Shown: positions 16,120 to 25,823 of the stretch, in pieces
How the letters are laid out: each line of letters starts with the position of its first letter
Numbering within the stretch: position 1 is the stretch's first letter
Assembly: GCA_021203365.1 (NCBI GenBank)
Contig: JAJQBI010000028.1
Span: 1-51,686, forward strand
DNA from: Clostridiales bacterium
Lineage (GTDB): Bacteria > Bacillota > Clostridia > Lachnospirales > Lachnospiraceae
Reading direction: 5' to 3'
DNA: 51,686 nt
Program-made: the position numbers and the translations under genes
The notes under the pieces: generated by a model
The model's database searches: none
What the model saw: only the letters and a program-made list of their open reading frames with translations
Told to the model about the DNA's origin: nothing

Positions 16120-16374
16120 GAATCCGGGAGAAAGAGACAGCGAGTCGGGAAGGGTGGAAGCCCGGCGCGAGTATCGGCGGCGGAAAATCGCTCCGGAGCT
16201 TTGGGCCTGAAGGACGGCGGCCACCGCGATAGGTTTCGCGGAGACAGAAGAGTCTGGTAAGGGTCAACGGTTTTCCCCCGTTATCGGGAACGTGTATCGG
16301 CAGAGACGCCCGTATATGTAACAGGTGGTATAGCGAAATCAGACTTCGTCCTTTTACAGGGGGAAGTTTTTTTT
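16120..16374 (+). promoter_or_regulatory. Isoleucine T-box leader with terminator
   Basis: A tRNA-sensing leader of ileS. Stem I shows AGCGAGTCGG and GGGTGGAAGCCC, then the specifier loop GGAAAATCG with the codon ATC (16187-16189) for isoleucine. The T-box bulge sequence appears as AACAGGTGGTATAGCG (16320-16335). A terminator follows, in which ACTTCGTCC (16343-16351) pairs with GGGGGAAGT (16359-16367), then a T-run to 16374. Uncharged tRNA-Ile would favour the antiterminator and let ileS be read. The boundary on the 5' side is approximate. Confidence 0.88.
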
Positions 16375-16399
16375 AATCACAGGAGTAGGAGGAGAAATT

Positions 16400-19300
16400 G
16401 TGTACCAGAAAGTTGATACGAATCTGAATTTCGTGGACCGCGAAAAAAAAGTGGAAAAATTCTGGAAGGAAAACCATATCTTTGAAAAAAGTATGGAAAA
16501 CCGCAAAGAAGGCGAAACCTATACCTTTTATGACGGACCGCCCACGGCCAACGGAAAGCCCCATATCGGCCATGTGCTGACCCGTGTAATCAAGGATATG
16601 ATCCCGAGATATCGTACCATGAAGGGATATATGGTTCCCCGAAAGGCCGGATGGGATACCCATGGACTTCCTGTGGAGCTGGAAGTAGAGCGCAAGCTTG
16701 GTCTGGACGGCAAGGATCAGATCGAAGAATATGGCATTGAGCCATTTATAAAAGAATGCAAGGAAAGTGTATGGAAATACAAGGGGATGTGGGAGGATTT
16801 TTCCTCTACCGTGGGCTTCTGGGCGGATATGGAGCATCCCTATGTCACTTATGACGACGACTATATTGAATCGGAATGGTGGGCGCTGAAGGAAATCTGG
16901 AATAAAAATCTTCTTTATAAGGGATTTAAGATTGTTCCTTACTGCCCCCGCTGTGGAACCCCCCTTTCTGCTCAGGAAGTTTCCCAGGGATATAAAACCG
17001 TAAAAGAGCGGTCTGCCATCGTGCGCTTTAAGGTGAAGGGCGAGGATGCCTATTTCCTGGCCTGGACAACCACGCCCTGGACGCTGCCCTCCAATGTGGG
17101 CCTGTGTGTAAATCCGCAGGAGACCTATTGTAAGGTGAAGGCTGCGGACGGCTACACCTACTATATGGCGGAAGCTCTGCTGGATACCGTTCTCGGAAAA
17201 CTGGCGAAGGACGATTCGCCCGCCTACCAGGTGCTGGGGACCTTCCGGGGGACAGATCTGGAATATAAAGAATATGAGCCTTTGTTTGCCTGCGCCGGGG
17301 AGGCGGCGGCCAGACAGAATAAAAAGGGATTTTACATTACCTGTGATTCCTATGTTACCATGAGCGACGGTACCGGAATCGTTCACATTGCCCCGGCCTT
17401 TGGTGAGGACGACGGAAGGGTGGGACGCAACTATGATCTGCCTTTCGTGCAGTTTGTGGATGGAAAAGGAAATATGACCGATGACACGGCCTACGGCGGA
17501 ATCTTTGTGAAGGACGCGGATCCGAAGATCCTTGTGGATCTGGACAAGGAAGGCAAGCTTTTTGACGCGCCCAGATTTGAACATGATTATCCGCACTGCT
17601 GGCGGTGTGACACTCCTCTGATCTATTATGCCCGTGAGTCCTGGTTTATCAAAATGACCGCGGTGAAGGAGGATCTGATCCGGAACAACAATACCATCAA
17701 CTGGATTCCGGAGAGTATCGGAAAGGGACGTTTCGGGGACTGGCTGGAGAACGTACAGGACTGGGGAATTTCCCGGAACCGTTACTGGGGAACCCCGCTG
17801 AATATCTGGGAATGTGGCTGTGGTCATATGCATTCTGTGGGAAGCCGTCAGGAGCTGTTTGAAATGAGCGGCGATGAGCGGGCGAAAACCGTGGAGCTTC
17901 ACCGTCCCTATATTGATGAGATAACCCTGAAGTGTCCGAAGTGCGGCGGAGCCATGCACCGTGTGCCGGAGGTGATCGACTGCTGGTTTGACTCAGGCGC
18001 CATGCCTTTTGCCCAGCATCACTATCCATTTGAGAATCAGGAGCTGTTCCGGCAGCAGTTTCCGGCGCAGTTTATCTCGGAGGCGGTAGATCAGACGAGA
18101 GGCTGGTTTTACTCTCTCCTGGCGGAATCTACCATTCTGTTTAACTGTTCTCCTTATGAGAACGTCATTGTACTGGGCCATGTTCAGGACGAAAACGGTC
18201 AGAAGATGAGCAAATCCAAAGGGAACGCGGTGGATCCCTTTGAGGCCCTGGAAAAATATGGCGCGGACGCCATCCGCTGGTATTTCTATATTAACAGTGC
18301 TCCCTGGCTGCCCAACCGCTTCCACGGAAAGGCGGTCGTGGAAGGCCAGAGAAAGTTTATGAGTACATTCTGGAATACCTATGCCTTTTTTGTACTGTAT
18401 GCAAATATTGACAATTTCGACGCAACCAAATATACTTTAGACTATGAGAGCCTTTCAGTGATGGACAGATGGCTTCTGAGCCGTCTGAACACCATGGTGA
18501 AAACTGTGGATGAGGGTCTGGCCGCCTATAAGATCCCGGAGAGCGCCAGAGCGCTTCAGGATTTTGTGGATGAGATGAGCAACTGGTATGTGCGCAGGAG
18601 CCGTGAACGCTTCTGGGCAAAGGGGATGGAACAGGATAAGATCAATGCCTACATGACCCTTTATACGGCTCTGGTGACCACCGCGAAGGCCGCGGCGCCC
18701 ATGATTCCCTTTATGACAGAGGATATCTATCTGAATCTGGTGAAAAGCATTGATCCGGAGGCGCCGGAGAGCATCCATCTGTGTGATTTCCCTGCGGTGA
18801 AAACACAGTGGATCGACACGGAGCTGGAAGGGAATATGAAGGAGCTTCTGGAGATTGTGGTTCTTGGCCGTGCCGCGAGAAATGCGGCGAATATCAAGAA
18901 CCGTCAGCCCATCGGCACCATGTATGTAAAAGCTGCGAAGGAAATGGAGCGTTTTTATACGGATATCATTGCAGATGAGCTGAATGTGAAGGAAGTAAGA
19001 TTTGCCGACAGCGTGGAAGATTTTATTTCCTACAGCTTTAAACCCCAGCTTCGCACCCTTGGTCCAAAGTACGGGAAGCTTCTGGGCGGGATCCGCAAAG
19101 CGCTTGCCTCCATCGACGGAGCGAAGGCGATGAGGGAGCTTCGTCAGAAGGGAGTTCTCACGCTGGAGATCGACGGAACGTCCGCGGAGCTCTCAGAGGA
19201 AGATTTACTGATTGAAACGGCCCAGACGGAGGGCTTTGTGACAGAGACCAGCGGAGAGACATCCGTGGTTCTGGACACCCGGCTGACCCCGGAGCTGGTT

Positions 19301-19567
19301 GAAGAAGGCTTTGTGCGTGAGATCATCAGCAAAGTGCAGACCATGCGCAGAGAAGCGGGATTTGAAGTTATGGACAGGATTATTGTCTATGCCCGGGAAA
19401 ATGAAAAAATCATGAATATCATGAAGACACACCAGGAAGAGATCCAGACAGAGGTTCTGGCTGAAGACATTTTACTGGGAGAAACCGAAGGCTATGTGAA
19501 GGAGTGGAACATCAATAAGGAGAAGGTGACACTCGGGGTAGTCAGGGTTGACGCTGATAAAAACTGA
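16400..19567 (+). CDS. ileS: Isoleucyl-tRNA synthetase (type 2)
   Basis: Charges tRNA-Ile. 1055 residues. Class I motifs: HIGH at 55-58 within DGPPTANGKPHIGH, and KMSKS at 602-606. Zinc-type Cys pairs occur in PYCPRCGTP and LKCPKCGG. The large editing domain lies between. Length and the N-terminal form (FVDREKKVEKFWKENHIFEKS) mark the type 2 (eukaryote-like) branch, which in other bacteria is linked with low sensitivity to mupirocin (family knowledge, not shown here). The GTG start at 16400 is supported by GGAGTAGGAGG upstream. It is controlled by the T-box in front of it. glgP follows 42 bp later. Confidence 0.96.
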   Translation: MYQKVDTNLNFVDREKKVEKFWKENHIFEKSMENRKEGETYTFYDGPPTANGKPHIGHVLTRVIKDMIPRYRTMKGYMVPRKAGWDTHGLPVELEVERKLGLDGKDQIEEYGIEPFIKECKESVWKYKGMWEDFSSTVGFWADMEHPYVTYDDDYIESEWWALKEIWNKNLLYKGFKIVPYCPRCGTPLSAQEVSQGYKTVKERSAIVRFKVKGEDAYFLAWTTTPWTLPSNVGLCVNPQETYCKVKAADGYTYYMAEALLDTVLGKLAKDDSPAYQVLGTFRGTDLEYKEYEPLFACAGEAAARQNKKGFYITCDSYVTMSDGTGIVHIAPAFGEDDGRVGRNYDLPFVQFVDGKGNMTDDTAYGGIFVKDADPKILVDLDKEGKLFDAPRFEHDYPHCWRCDTPLIYYARESWFIKMTAVKEDLIRNNNTINWIPESIGKGRFGDWLENVQDWGISRNRYWGTPLNIWECGCGHMHSVGSRQELFEMSGDERAKTVELHRPYIDEITLKCPKCGGAMHRVPEVIDCWFDSGAMPFAQHHYPFENQELFRQQFPAQFISEAVDQTRGWFYSLLAESTILFNCSPYENVIVLGHVQDENGQKMSKSKGNAVDPFEALEKYGADAIRWYFYINSAPWLPNRFHGKAVVEGQRKFMSTFWNTYAFFVLYANIDNFDATKYTLDYESLSVMDRWLLSRLNTMVKTVDEGLAAYKIPESARALQDFVDEMSNWYVRRSRERFWAKGMEQDKINAYMTLYTALVTTAKAAAPMIPFMTEDIYLNLVKSIDPEAPESIHLCDFPAVKTQWIDTELEGNMKELLEIVVLGRAARNAANIKNRQPIGTMYVKAAKEMERFYTDIIADELNVKEVRFADSVEDFISYSFKPQLRTLGPKYGKLLGGIRKALASIDGAKAMRELRQKGVLTLEIDGTSAELSEEDLLIETAQTEGFVTETSGETSVVLDTRLTPELVEEGFVREIISKVQTMRREAGFEVMDRIIVYARENEKIMNIMKTHQEEIQTEVLAEDILLGETEGYVKEWNINKEKVTLGVVRVDADKN

Positions 19568-19609
19568 CAACAGATTGGGGAGACACAACAACCATCAGGA
19601 GGGAAACGA

Positions 19610-22072
19610 ATGATTGACAAGCAGTTTCAGAAAGAGGAATTCAAGAAGAGTGTAAAGGACGCCGTAAAATTTCTCTACCGGAAGACCATTGAGGAGGCAA
19701 CACAGGAGCAGATTTTCCAGGCGGTAAGCTATGTGGTAAAGGATGTTATTATTGACAACTGGTTAAAATCACAGAATGCTTTTGCCCAGCAGGATCCCAA
19801 GATCGTGTACTATATGTCCATGGAGTTTCTGCTTGGCCGGGCACTGGGGAATAATCTGATCAATCTGGGTGCTTACGGTGAGGTAAAGGAGGCTCTTGAC
19901 GAGCTGGGCTTTGACCTGAATGTAATTGAGGATCAGGAGCCGGATCCCGCGCTGGGCAACGGAGGCCTGGGAAGACTGGCCGCCTGCTTCCTTGATTCTC
20001 TGGCTACTTTGAATTATTGTGCCTATGGCGAGGGAATCCGCTATCATTATGGAATGTTCAAGCAGGAGATTAAGGACGGATATCAGATTGAGGTTCCGGA
20101 TAACTGGCTGAAAAACGGCTATCCCTTTGAGCTGCGCCGTCCGGAATACGCCAAGGAAGTTCATTTCGGCGGTTATGTGAGGGTTGAGTACAATCCGGTT
20201 ACCCGTGAGAATAAATTTATTCATGAGGGTTATCAGTCTGTAAGAGCCGTACCCTATGATATGCCGATTGTGGGATATGACAATGATCTTGTGAACACGC
20301 TTCGGATCTGGGATGCGGAGCCGATTGTGGATTTTGCTCTGGATTCCTTTGACAAGGGAGATTACAAGAAGGCGGTTGAGCAGGAAAATCTGGCCAGAAA
20401 CATTGTGGAGGTGCTTTACCCCAACGACAATCATTACGCTGGAAAAGAGCTTCGTCTGAAACAGCAGTATTTCTTTGTCTCCGCGACCCTGCAGTCTGCG
20501 ATCGCGAAATATAAGAAGAATCATGATGATATCACGAAGCTCTATGAAAAAGCTGTCTTCCAGATGAACGACACCCATCCCACCGTAGCGGTTGCCGAGC
20601 TGATGCGTATTCTGATAGACGAGGAGGGCCTGGGCTGGGATCAGGCCTGGGAGGTTACCACCAAATCAGTGGCCTATACCAATCACACCATTATGTCCGA
20701 GGCTCTGGAGAAATGGCCCATCGAGCTGTTTTCACGCCTGCTTCCCAGGGTATATCAGATTATCGAGGAGATCAACCGGAGATTTATCCAGGAGATCCAG
20801 CAGAGATATCCGGGCAATTATGATAAGATTAAGAAGATGGCCATCATTTATGATGGACAGGTGAAGATGGCGCATCTGGCCATCGTTGCCGGTTATTCTG
20901 TAAACGGTGTGGCGAATCTGCATACCGAGATCCTGAAGAACCAGGAGCTGAGGGATTTCTATGAGATGATGCCCGGAAAGTTCAACAATAAGACCAACGG
21001 CATTACCCAGAGACGTTTCCTTCTTCACGGGAACCCGCTTCTCGCGGACTGGGTGACGGAGCACATCGGACCGGACTGGATCACCGATCTCTCCCAGCTG
21101 AGAAAGCTGGCGGTTTACGCGGACGATGAGAGGGCTCTTCAGGAGTTTATGAACATTAAGTTCCGCAACAAGCAGCGCCTGGCGAAATATATCCTGGAGC
21201 ACAACGGCGTGGAGGTGGATCCACATTCCATCTTTGATGTGCAGGTAAAGAGACTTCATGAGTACAAGCGCCAGCTGCTGAATATCCTTCATGTAATCTA
21301 TCTGTATAATCAGATCAAGATGCATCCGGAGCAGGATTTCTATCCCAGAACTTTCATTTTCGGTGCGAAGGCATCGGCGGGATATGAGCGCGCGAAGAAG
21401 ATTATCAAGCTGATCAACTCCGTGGCGGATGTGGTGAATAATGACGCTTCCATCAAGGGGAAACTGAAGGTAGTGTTTATTGAGAACTATCGGGTTTCCA
21501 ATGCGGAGATGATCTTTGCAGCGGCGGATGTTTCCGAGCAGATTTCCACGGCCAGCAAGGAGGCTTCCGGTACAGGAAACATGAAGTTTATGCTCAACGG
21601 AGCGCCTACTCTTGGAACCATGGACGGAGCCAATGTAGAGATTGTACAGGAGGTTGGCGAGGAGAACGCGTTTATCTTCGGCCTTTCCTCGGATGAGGTT
21701 ATCAATTATGAGAACAACGGCGGGTATGATCCTCATGTGATTTACAACACCGACGGGGATGTACGCCAGGTGCTGATGGAGCTGATTAACGGCACGTTCT
21801 CCAGCGATACGGAACTGTTCCGCGATCTCTATGATTCTCTGCTGACTACCCGGTATTCCAGCCGCCCGGATCAGTACTTTATTCTGGCAGATTTCCGCTC
21901 CTATGCTGAGGCGCAGAAGCGTGTGGAAGCCGCGTACAGAGATGAGAAAAGATGGGCGAAGATGGCTCTTCTGAATACGGCCTGCTGCGGAAAATTCTCT
22001 TCCGACCGTACCATTGAGGAGTATGTGAATGACATCTGGAAGCTGAATAAGGTGACTGTGAGGGAAAAATAA
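19610..22072 (+). CDS. glgP: Glycogen/alpha-glucan phosphorylase
   Basis: Phosphorolysis of alpha-1,4-glucan to glucose-1-phosphate. 820 residues, normal length. The pyridoxal-phosphate lysine is K659 in the signature EASGTGNMKFMLNG, followed by GTMDGANVEI. N-terminal ALGNGGLGRLAACFLDS and the FQMNDTHPT block are intact. Ribosome site CAGGAGGG. No other glycogen genes are adjacent. It may be partly cotranscribed with ileS because no terminator separates them. Confidence 0.96.
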   Translation: MIDKQFQKEEFKKSVKDAVKFLYRKTIEEATQEQIFQAVSYVVKDVIIDNWLKSQNAFAQQDPKIVYYMSMEFLLGRALGNNLINLGAYGEVKEALDELGFDLNVIEDQEPDPALGNGGLGRLAACFLDSLATLNYCAYGEGIRYHYGMFKQEIKDGYQIEVPDNWLKNGYPFELRRPEYAKEVHFGGYVRVEYNPVTRENKFIHEGYQSVRAVPYDMPIVGYDNDLVNTLRIWDAEPIVDFALDSFDKGDYKKAVEQENLARNIVEVLYPNDNHYAGKELRLKQQYFFVSATLQSAIAKYKKNHDDITKLYEKAVFQMNDTHPTVAVAELMRILIDEEGLGWDQAWEVTTKSVAYTNHTIMSEALEKWPIELFSRLLPRVYQIIEEINRRFIQEIQQRYPGNYDKIKKMAIIYDGQVKMAHLAIVAGYSVNGVANLHTEILKNQELRDFYEMMPGKFNNKTNGITQRRFLLHGNPLLADWVTEHIGPDWITDLSQLRKLAVYADDERALQEFMNIKFRNKQRLAKYILEHNGVEVDPHSIFDVQVKRLHEYKRQLLNILHVIYLYNQIKMHPEQDFYPRTFIFGAKASAGYERAKKIIKLINSVADVVNNDASIKGKLKVVFIENYRVSNAEMIFAAADVSEQISTASKEASGTGNMKFMLNGAPTLGTMDGANVEIVQEVGEENAFIFGLSSDEVINYENNGGYDPHVIYNTDGDVRQVLMELINGTFSSDTELFRDLYDSLLTTRYSSRPDQYFILADFRSYAEAQKRVEAAYRDEKRWAKMALLNTACCGKFSSDRTIEEYVNDIWKLNKVTVREK

Positions 22073-22154
22073 ATCAGCGGAGGAGGCCGGTTCTGTCAGG
22101 CAGAATGCTGGAAAAAGCCTCTTGCTGTCAACGCTGTGTGAAGTGAATGAGTAT

Positions 22155-22196
22155 AGCCCCGGCGGCCGGTTCTGTGTGAATGTGCCACCGGGGTTT
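22155..22196 (+). terminator. Hairpin after glgP
   Basis: CCCCGGCGGC pairs with GTGCCACCGGGG over most of its length, followed by TTTGGTTAT. A 12-bp direct repeat, GGCCGGTTCTGT, occurs at 22085-22096 and inside the hairpin at 22164-22175. Termination is likely but not certain, given the short T-run. Confidence 0.5.
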
Positions 22197-22224
22197 GGTT
22201 ATCCCAAAGGAGTGATAGATAAAC

Positions 22225-23520
22225 GTGGACGCAGACGGTATAATTCAGCTGCTGATACTGATGGTTCTTCTGATGCTTTCTGCATTTTTTTCGTCCTGTG
22301 AGACGGCTCTTACCATGGTAAACAAGGTGCGGCTTCGCACACTGGCCGATGATGGAGATAAAACGGCGGCGCTGGTTCTTGATATGGCGGAAAACAAAAC
22401 CTCCAAGATGCTCAGTGCCATTCTCATCGGCAATAATATTGTGAATATCTCCGCGTCCGCTCTTGCGACGACTCTTGCGTACAGGGTTGGAGGCTATATG
22501 ATCAGCCTGGTGACCGCACTGCTCACCATACTGATTCTGATTTTCGGGGAGGTAACGCCCAAGAATTACGCGACCATTAACGCGGAAAAAATATCTCTGC
22601 GCTATGGGAGAATTATTTATGGCTTTATGGTGATCACAACGCCGGCTATTTTTGTGCTGAATTTTATCTGTCGCCGGGTGCTGCGCCTGCTGGGGGTAGA
22701 TCTGGATTCGAAAAATCCGGCCATGACAGAGGAGGAGCTGCGTACTATTGTGGATGTCAGCCATGAGGACGGAGTAATCGAATCCGATGAAAAAGAGATG
22801 ATTTACAATGTCTTTGATTTTGAGGATGTGAAGGCCAGGGACATTATGGTGCCGCGGGTGCATGTTACCTTTGCGGATGTGGACAGCACCTACGAAGAAC
22901 TGCTGGAGATCTATCAGGAAGAGAAATATACCCGGCTTCCGGTCTACGAAGAAAACCAGGACAACATTGTGGGAATCATCAACATGAAGGATCTGCTGCT
23001 GTATGATAAATACCGTCCCTTTCATGTGCGGGATATTATGCGGGAGCCTCATTTTACCTACGAATACCGGGGGGTTTCCGAACTGCTGGGGGAGATGCGA
23101 TCAGGCGCGTTTAATATTACCGTTGTGCTGAATGAGTACGGCGAGGTGGCCGGGCTGGTCACGCTGGAGGATATCCTGGAGGAGATTGTGGGTGAGATCC
23201 GGGATGAGTTTGACGAAGACGAGGAAGACAAGGTATCTCAGCTTTCCGAGAGGGAATATATCGTGGACGGCGCCATGAGTCTGGATGATGTGAATGACCG
23301 GCTGAATACGGGGCTGACCTCTGAGGACTACGATTCTCTGGGCGGTTACGTCATTGAACACCTGGGACGTTTTCCGGAGGCCGGAGATGAGATCTCCACG
23401 GAGGACGGGACGAGGCTTCGAGTGGAGAAGTTAAATAAGAATCATATTGAACGCATATATGTCTCCCTTCCGGAAAATGCAGAGGAAGAGGAAGCGTCAA
23501 AAGAGGAGCAGCCGGATTAA
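22225..23520 (+). CDS. CNNM/HlyC-CorC family membrane protein with CBS domains
   Basis: Membrane protein of the CNNM (DUF21) family, 431 residues. The N-terminal DUF21 domain has three to four helices (LLMLSAFFSSCETALTMVN start, ALATTLAYRVGGYMIS). Two CBS domains follow (about residues 205-320: ARDIMVPRVHVTF and VRDIMREPHFTY), then a C-terminal transporter-associated CorC/HlyC domain (LGGYVIEHLGRFPEAGDEI). Relatives are implicated in magnesium/cobalt efflux; the hemolysin name is historical. GTG start with a distant AAAGGAG. The stop codon lies in its terminator loop. Confidence 0.9.
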   Translation: MDADGIIQLLILMVLLMLSAFFSSCETALTMVNKVRLRTLADDGDKTAALVLDMAENKTSKMLSAILIGNNIVNISASALATTLAYRVGGYMISLVTALLTILILIFGEVTPKNYATINAEKISLRYGRIIYGFMVITTPAIFVLNFICRRVLRLLGVDLDSKNPAMTEEELRTIVDVSHEDGVIESDEKEMIYNVFDFEDVKARDIMVPRVHVTFADVDSTYEELLEIYQEEKYTRLPVYEENQDNIVGIINMKDLLLYDKYRPFHVRDIMREPHFTYEYRGVSELLGEMRSGAFNITVVLNEYGEVAGLVTLEDILEEIVGEIRDEFDEDEEDKVSQLSEREYIVDGAMSLDDVNDRLNTGLTSEDYDSLGGYVIEHLGRFPEAGDEISTEDGTRLRVEKLNKNHIERIYVSLPENAEEEEASKEEQPD

Positions 23521-23532
23521 ATCGGCTGCTCC
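23505..23532 (+). terminator. Terminator overlapping the CNNM-family stop codon
   Basis: GGAGCAGCCG (23505-23514) pairs with CGGCTGCTCC (23523-23532). The TAA stop is in the loop region and TTCTGT follows. Confidence 0.75.
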
Positions 23533-23578
23533 TTCTGTATGATTCTGTTATTGTGTGATACCAGGATCAAATGATTGA

Positions 23579-23601
23579 AACGACAAAAGGTATTTGTCGT
23601 T
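23579..23601. terminator. Hairpin between convergent CNNM-type and araA-like genes
   Basis: AACGACAAA and TTTGTCGTT pair perfectly (9 bp, 5-nt loop) just downstream of the araA-like stop on the minus strand. Confidence 0.5.
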
Positions 23602-23636
23602 GTCCCTTGTATCATTAAATGCTTTTAACCTCAACA

Positions 23637-25055
23637 TTATCTGGTAACAATATCAACCGGCACATTGAAGATCTTGGCAACCTTCAGAATCGTGTCGATA
23701 TGTCTGCCTGTAGCGGCTCCGAAATGATGGGTGGGGCCGCACTCGCTCCAGCGGTTTACAAACTCGCGCGCGCCGCAGGTGAAGCGTGTCCGCATATTGG
23801 TATCTCCAAAGGAAAGGATGTCGCCCTCCTCGTTGACGCCCTCGGCTACGATAAACTTGAAGTGTCCGTCGCCGTCCTGGGTGATTGCAAGGTAGGTGAC
23901 CGGTCCTGTGTAGGGATAGAACTGGGTCAGGTAGCCGCCGCCGGTCTTGCCGTGGAATACCTCCACGATCTTCATGGTGGGCTTTTTGTCCGAGATATCT
24001 GCATCGCCGGATCCGCTGTGGCCGATGATGGCGATATCGTCGTTAAAGTCAATGGAGTACATTTCTGCCAGCTGCCCGGTTCCGGAGATGGTCTTCAGGA
24101 TGCTCATGGCCATGGCAACCTTCATATCACCCTCCACCGCGCAGGCAACTCCCTGCTTGATCAGCATGGAGAAGGCAGGGATCAGCATACTGTCCAGAAC
24201 GCCGGCCTTACCAGTGGCAAGTCCGTCATAGTGGGAGGCGATCAGTCCGATCTGCTCGTCCTTCGCCCACTGTTCAAAGGCAACCACATATTTGGCCATC
24301 TCCCATACCTTTTCGATGGTTCCGCCGCCCTCAATGTCAAAGGTGTCCAGAATATCCTGCGCCTTGGCGCGGATGGCGTCTTCATCGGTGATGTTGTCTG
24401 CGATGATCCACATTCTCTCCCAGTCAAACTGTTTGGTATACAGATGCATCCTTCTGTACAGGTTGGATTCGTCGATATAGAGGTCCATCATTCCGGGATA
24501 GGGCCTTCCGATCTGGGCGATATTGGTATCGCGGAATCTGCGCCTGGTCTGCGCCGCGCGGCACCAGTCCTCGATCTCTGCCTGTACGGCGGGATCTCCG
24601 CCCTCTACAACGCCTGTGATTACGGCATGTCTCTTTCCGTATCTCTCAAGGTCGGCTACCATCTCGCCTACGGCTCCGCAGGCATAGCCCTCGCCAAGCC
24701 AGGATGCGATGTCCGTATGTTCATAGTCAAGAGCCTTCAGCTTCTGCACATTGACAAGAACCACGGGAACATCCAGATCCTTTACGGCCGGAAGCATATT
24801 GTAGGATGTGGCGTAAGTAAGAAGCTGCAGAAATACCAGGTCAACATCCGCCGCGCGGAAAAGGTTTCCCGCTGCCTGAGACTGCTCCTTGGTTGTCACC
24901 ATTCCGCCGTCTATGATTTCCACCGTATCCGGAAGTGTCTTCTTGAAGGCCTCATACTGCGCCTCAAATTCCGGCACCAGTGACGGAAACTGGGGAAGAT
25001 ACGCGCCTAAGGCGATTGAAAAGGTTCCAACCTTTGCTTTGGTTTCCACTAACAT
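23637..25055 (-). CDS. L-arabinose isomerase-family protein
   Basis: Aldose-ketose isomerase of the L-fucose/L-arabinose isomerase superfamily, 472 residues, cytosolic and Mn-dependent in characterised members. N-terminal domain VGTFSIALGAYLPQFPSL, middle region with PVVLVNVQ and the C-terminal THHFGAATGRH block that holds metal/substrate residues. Slightly shorter than typical AraA (about 500), so a different sugar substrate is possible. Start supported by GCAGGAGG. It is a single-gene unit with its own promoter. No araB or araD neighbours are present, so I give no gene symbol. Confidence 0.8.
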   Translation of the reverse strand: MLVETKAKVGTFSIALGAYLPQFPSLVPEFEAQYEAFKKTLPDTVEIIDGGMVTTKEQSQAAGNLFRAADVDLVFLQLLTYATSYNMLPAVKDLDVPVVLVNVQKLKALDYEHTDIASWLGEGYACGAVGEMVADLERYGKRHAVITGVVEGGDPAVQAEIEDWCRAAQTRRRFRDTNIAQIGRPYPGMMDLYIDESNLYRRMHLYTKQFDWERMWIIADNITDEDAIRAKAQDILDTFDIEGGGTIEKVWEMAKYVVAFEQWAKDEQIGLIASHYDGLATGKAGVLDSMLIPAFSMLIKQGVACAVEGDMKVAMAMSILKTISGTGQLAEMYSIDFNDDIAIIGHSGSGDADISDKKPTMKIVEVFHGKTGGGYLTQFYPYTGPVTYLAITQDGDGHFKFIVAEGVNEEGDILSFGDTNMRTRFTCGAREFVNRWSECGPTHHFGAATGRHIDTILKVAKIFNVPVDIVTR

Positions 25056-25107
25056 AAAACCGTCCTCCTGCTCTGTTTAATTTTTGATAAAATTATCTGC
25101 TTTCTTT

Positions 25108-25136
25108 ATTTTATAAGACAAGAGCGGAAATAGCAA
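25108..25136 (-). promoter_or_regulatory. Promoter of the arabinose-isomerase-family gene
   Basis: Minus strand TTGCTA (25136-25131), 17-bp spacer, TAAAAT (25113-25108), about 53 bp upstream of the start codon. Confidence 0.65.
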
Positions 25137-25185
25137 GCTTTTTCTGAGTCTTTACAGATACCATTCACGATTTTGGAAAATTGCA

Positions 25186-25214
25186 TTGCAAAACCTTTGT
25201 GAATTAGGTATATT
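25186..25214 (+). promoter_or_regulatory. Promoter of the ECF transporter operon
   Basis: TTGCAA (25186-25191), 17-bp spacer, TATATT (25209-25214). The leader is short, about 45 nt, with no room for a riboswitch. Confidence 0.65.
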
Positions 25215-25265
25215 ATTCATTGTATTTATTTTTTACATTCTACATAAGAAAGGAAGGAAGAAGTC

Positions 25266-25820
25266 ATGAAGAATAAGTTTGGTATCCGGGAAGTGGTGGC
25301 CATCGGCATTGGAACTGCGCTGTTTGTGGTACTGACCAATGTGCAGATTCCGGTAGGATTCATTCCCAACACGGCGCTGCAGACCCGCGCGGCTGTGCTG
25401 GCATTTTTTGCTGCGATTTTCGGTCCCATTGTGGGTGGCGCGGTGGGCCTGATCGGGCATGCGCTGGGCGACGCACTTTTTTACGGAAGCGTATGGTGGA
25501 GCTGGGTATTCCCGGAGGCAGTCTTCGGCATTCTGGTGGGCCTTTTTGCCAGGTTCTATAAGGTGAGGAAGGGTTCATTCGGAGCGAAGCAGATTGCAGT
25601 TTTTAATATTGTACAGGCCATTGCCAATGTAATTGCATGGGTGCTGGCGGCGCCGGCTCTGGATATCGCGATTTACGCGGAGCCCGCCAACAAGGTTTTT
25701 GTACAGGGTGCGACCTCCTGCATTCTGAATATTGTGATCATTGCGATCCTTGGGACACTGCTTCTTGCCGCTTATTCCAGAGTCGGGGCAAAAACCGGAA
25801 GTCTTTCCAAAGAGGACTGA
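25266..25820 (+). CDS. ECF transporter S component (UPF0397 family)
   Basis: Substrate-binding membrane subunit of an energy-coupling-factor transporter, 184 residues with five to six helices. The block GIGTALFVVL...IPNTALQTRAAVLAFFAAIFGP...GHALGDALFYGSVWWSW matches the UPF0397 family. Substrate is not established by sequence. The absence of a vitamin riboswitch means regulation gives no clue. Ribosome site AAGGAAGGAAG. Double-ATPase and T-component genes follow directly. Confidence 0.87.
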   Translation: MKNKFGIREVVAIGIGTALFVVLTNVQIPVGFIPNTALQTRAAVLAFFAAIFGPIVGGAVGLIGHALGDALFYGSVWWSWVFPEAVFGILVGLFARFYKVRKGSFGAKQIAVFNIVQAIANVIAWVLAAPALDIAIYAEPANKVFVQGATSCILNIVIIAILGTLLLAAYSRVGAKTGSLSKED

Positions 25821-25823
25821 TCT

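Noticed and set aside
16373-17959. 528-codon minus-strand ORF inside ileS
   Set aside because: Shadow of a strongly coding, well-conserved gene on the other strand; no ribosome site or family features.
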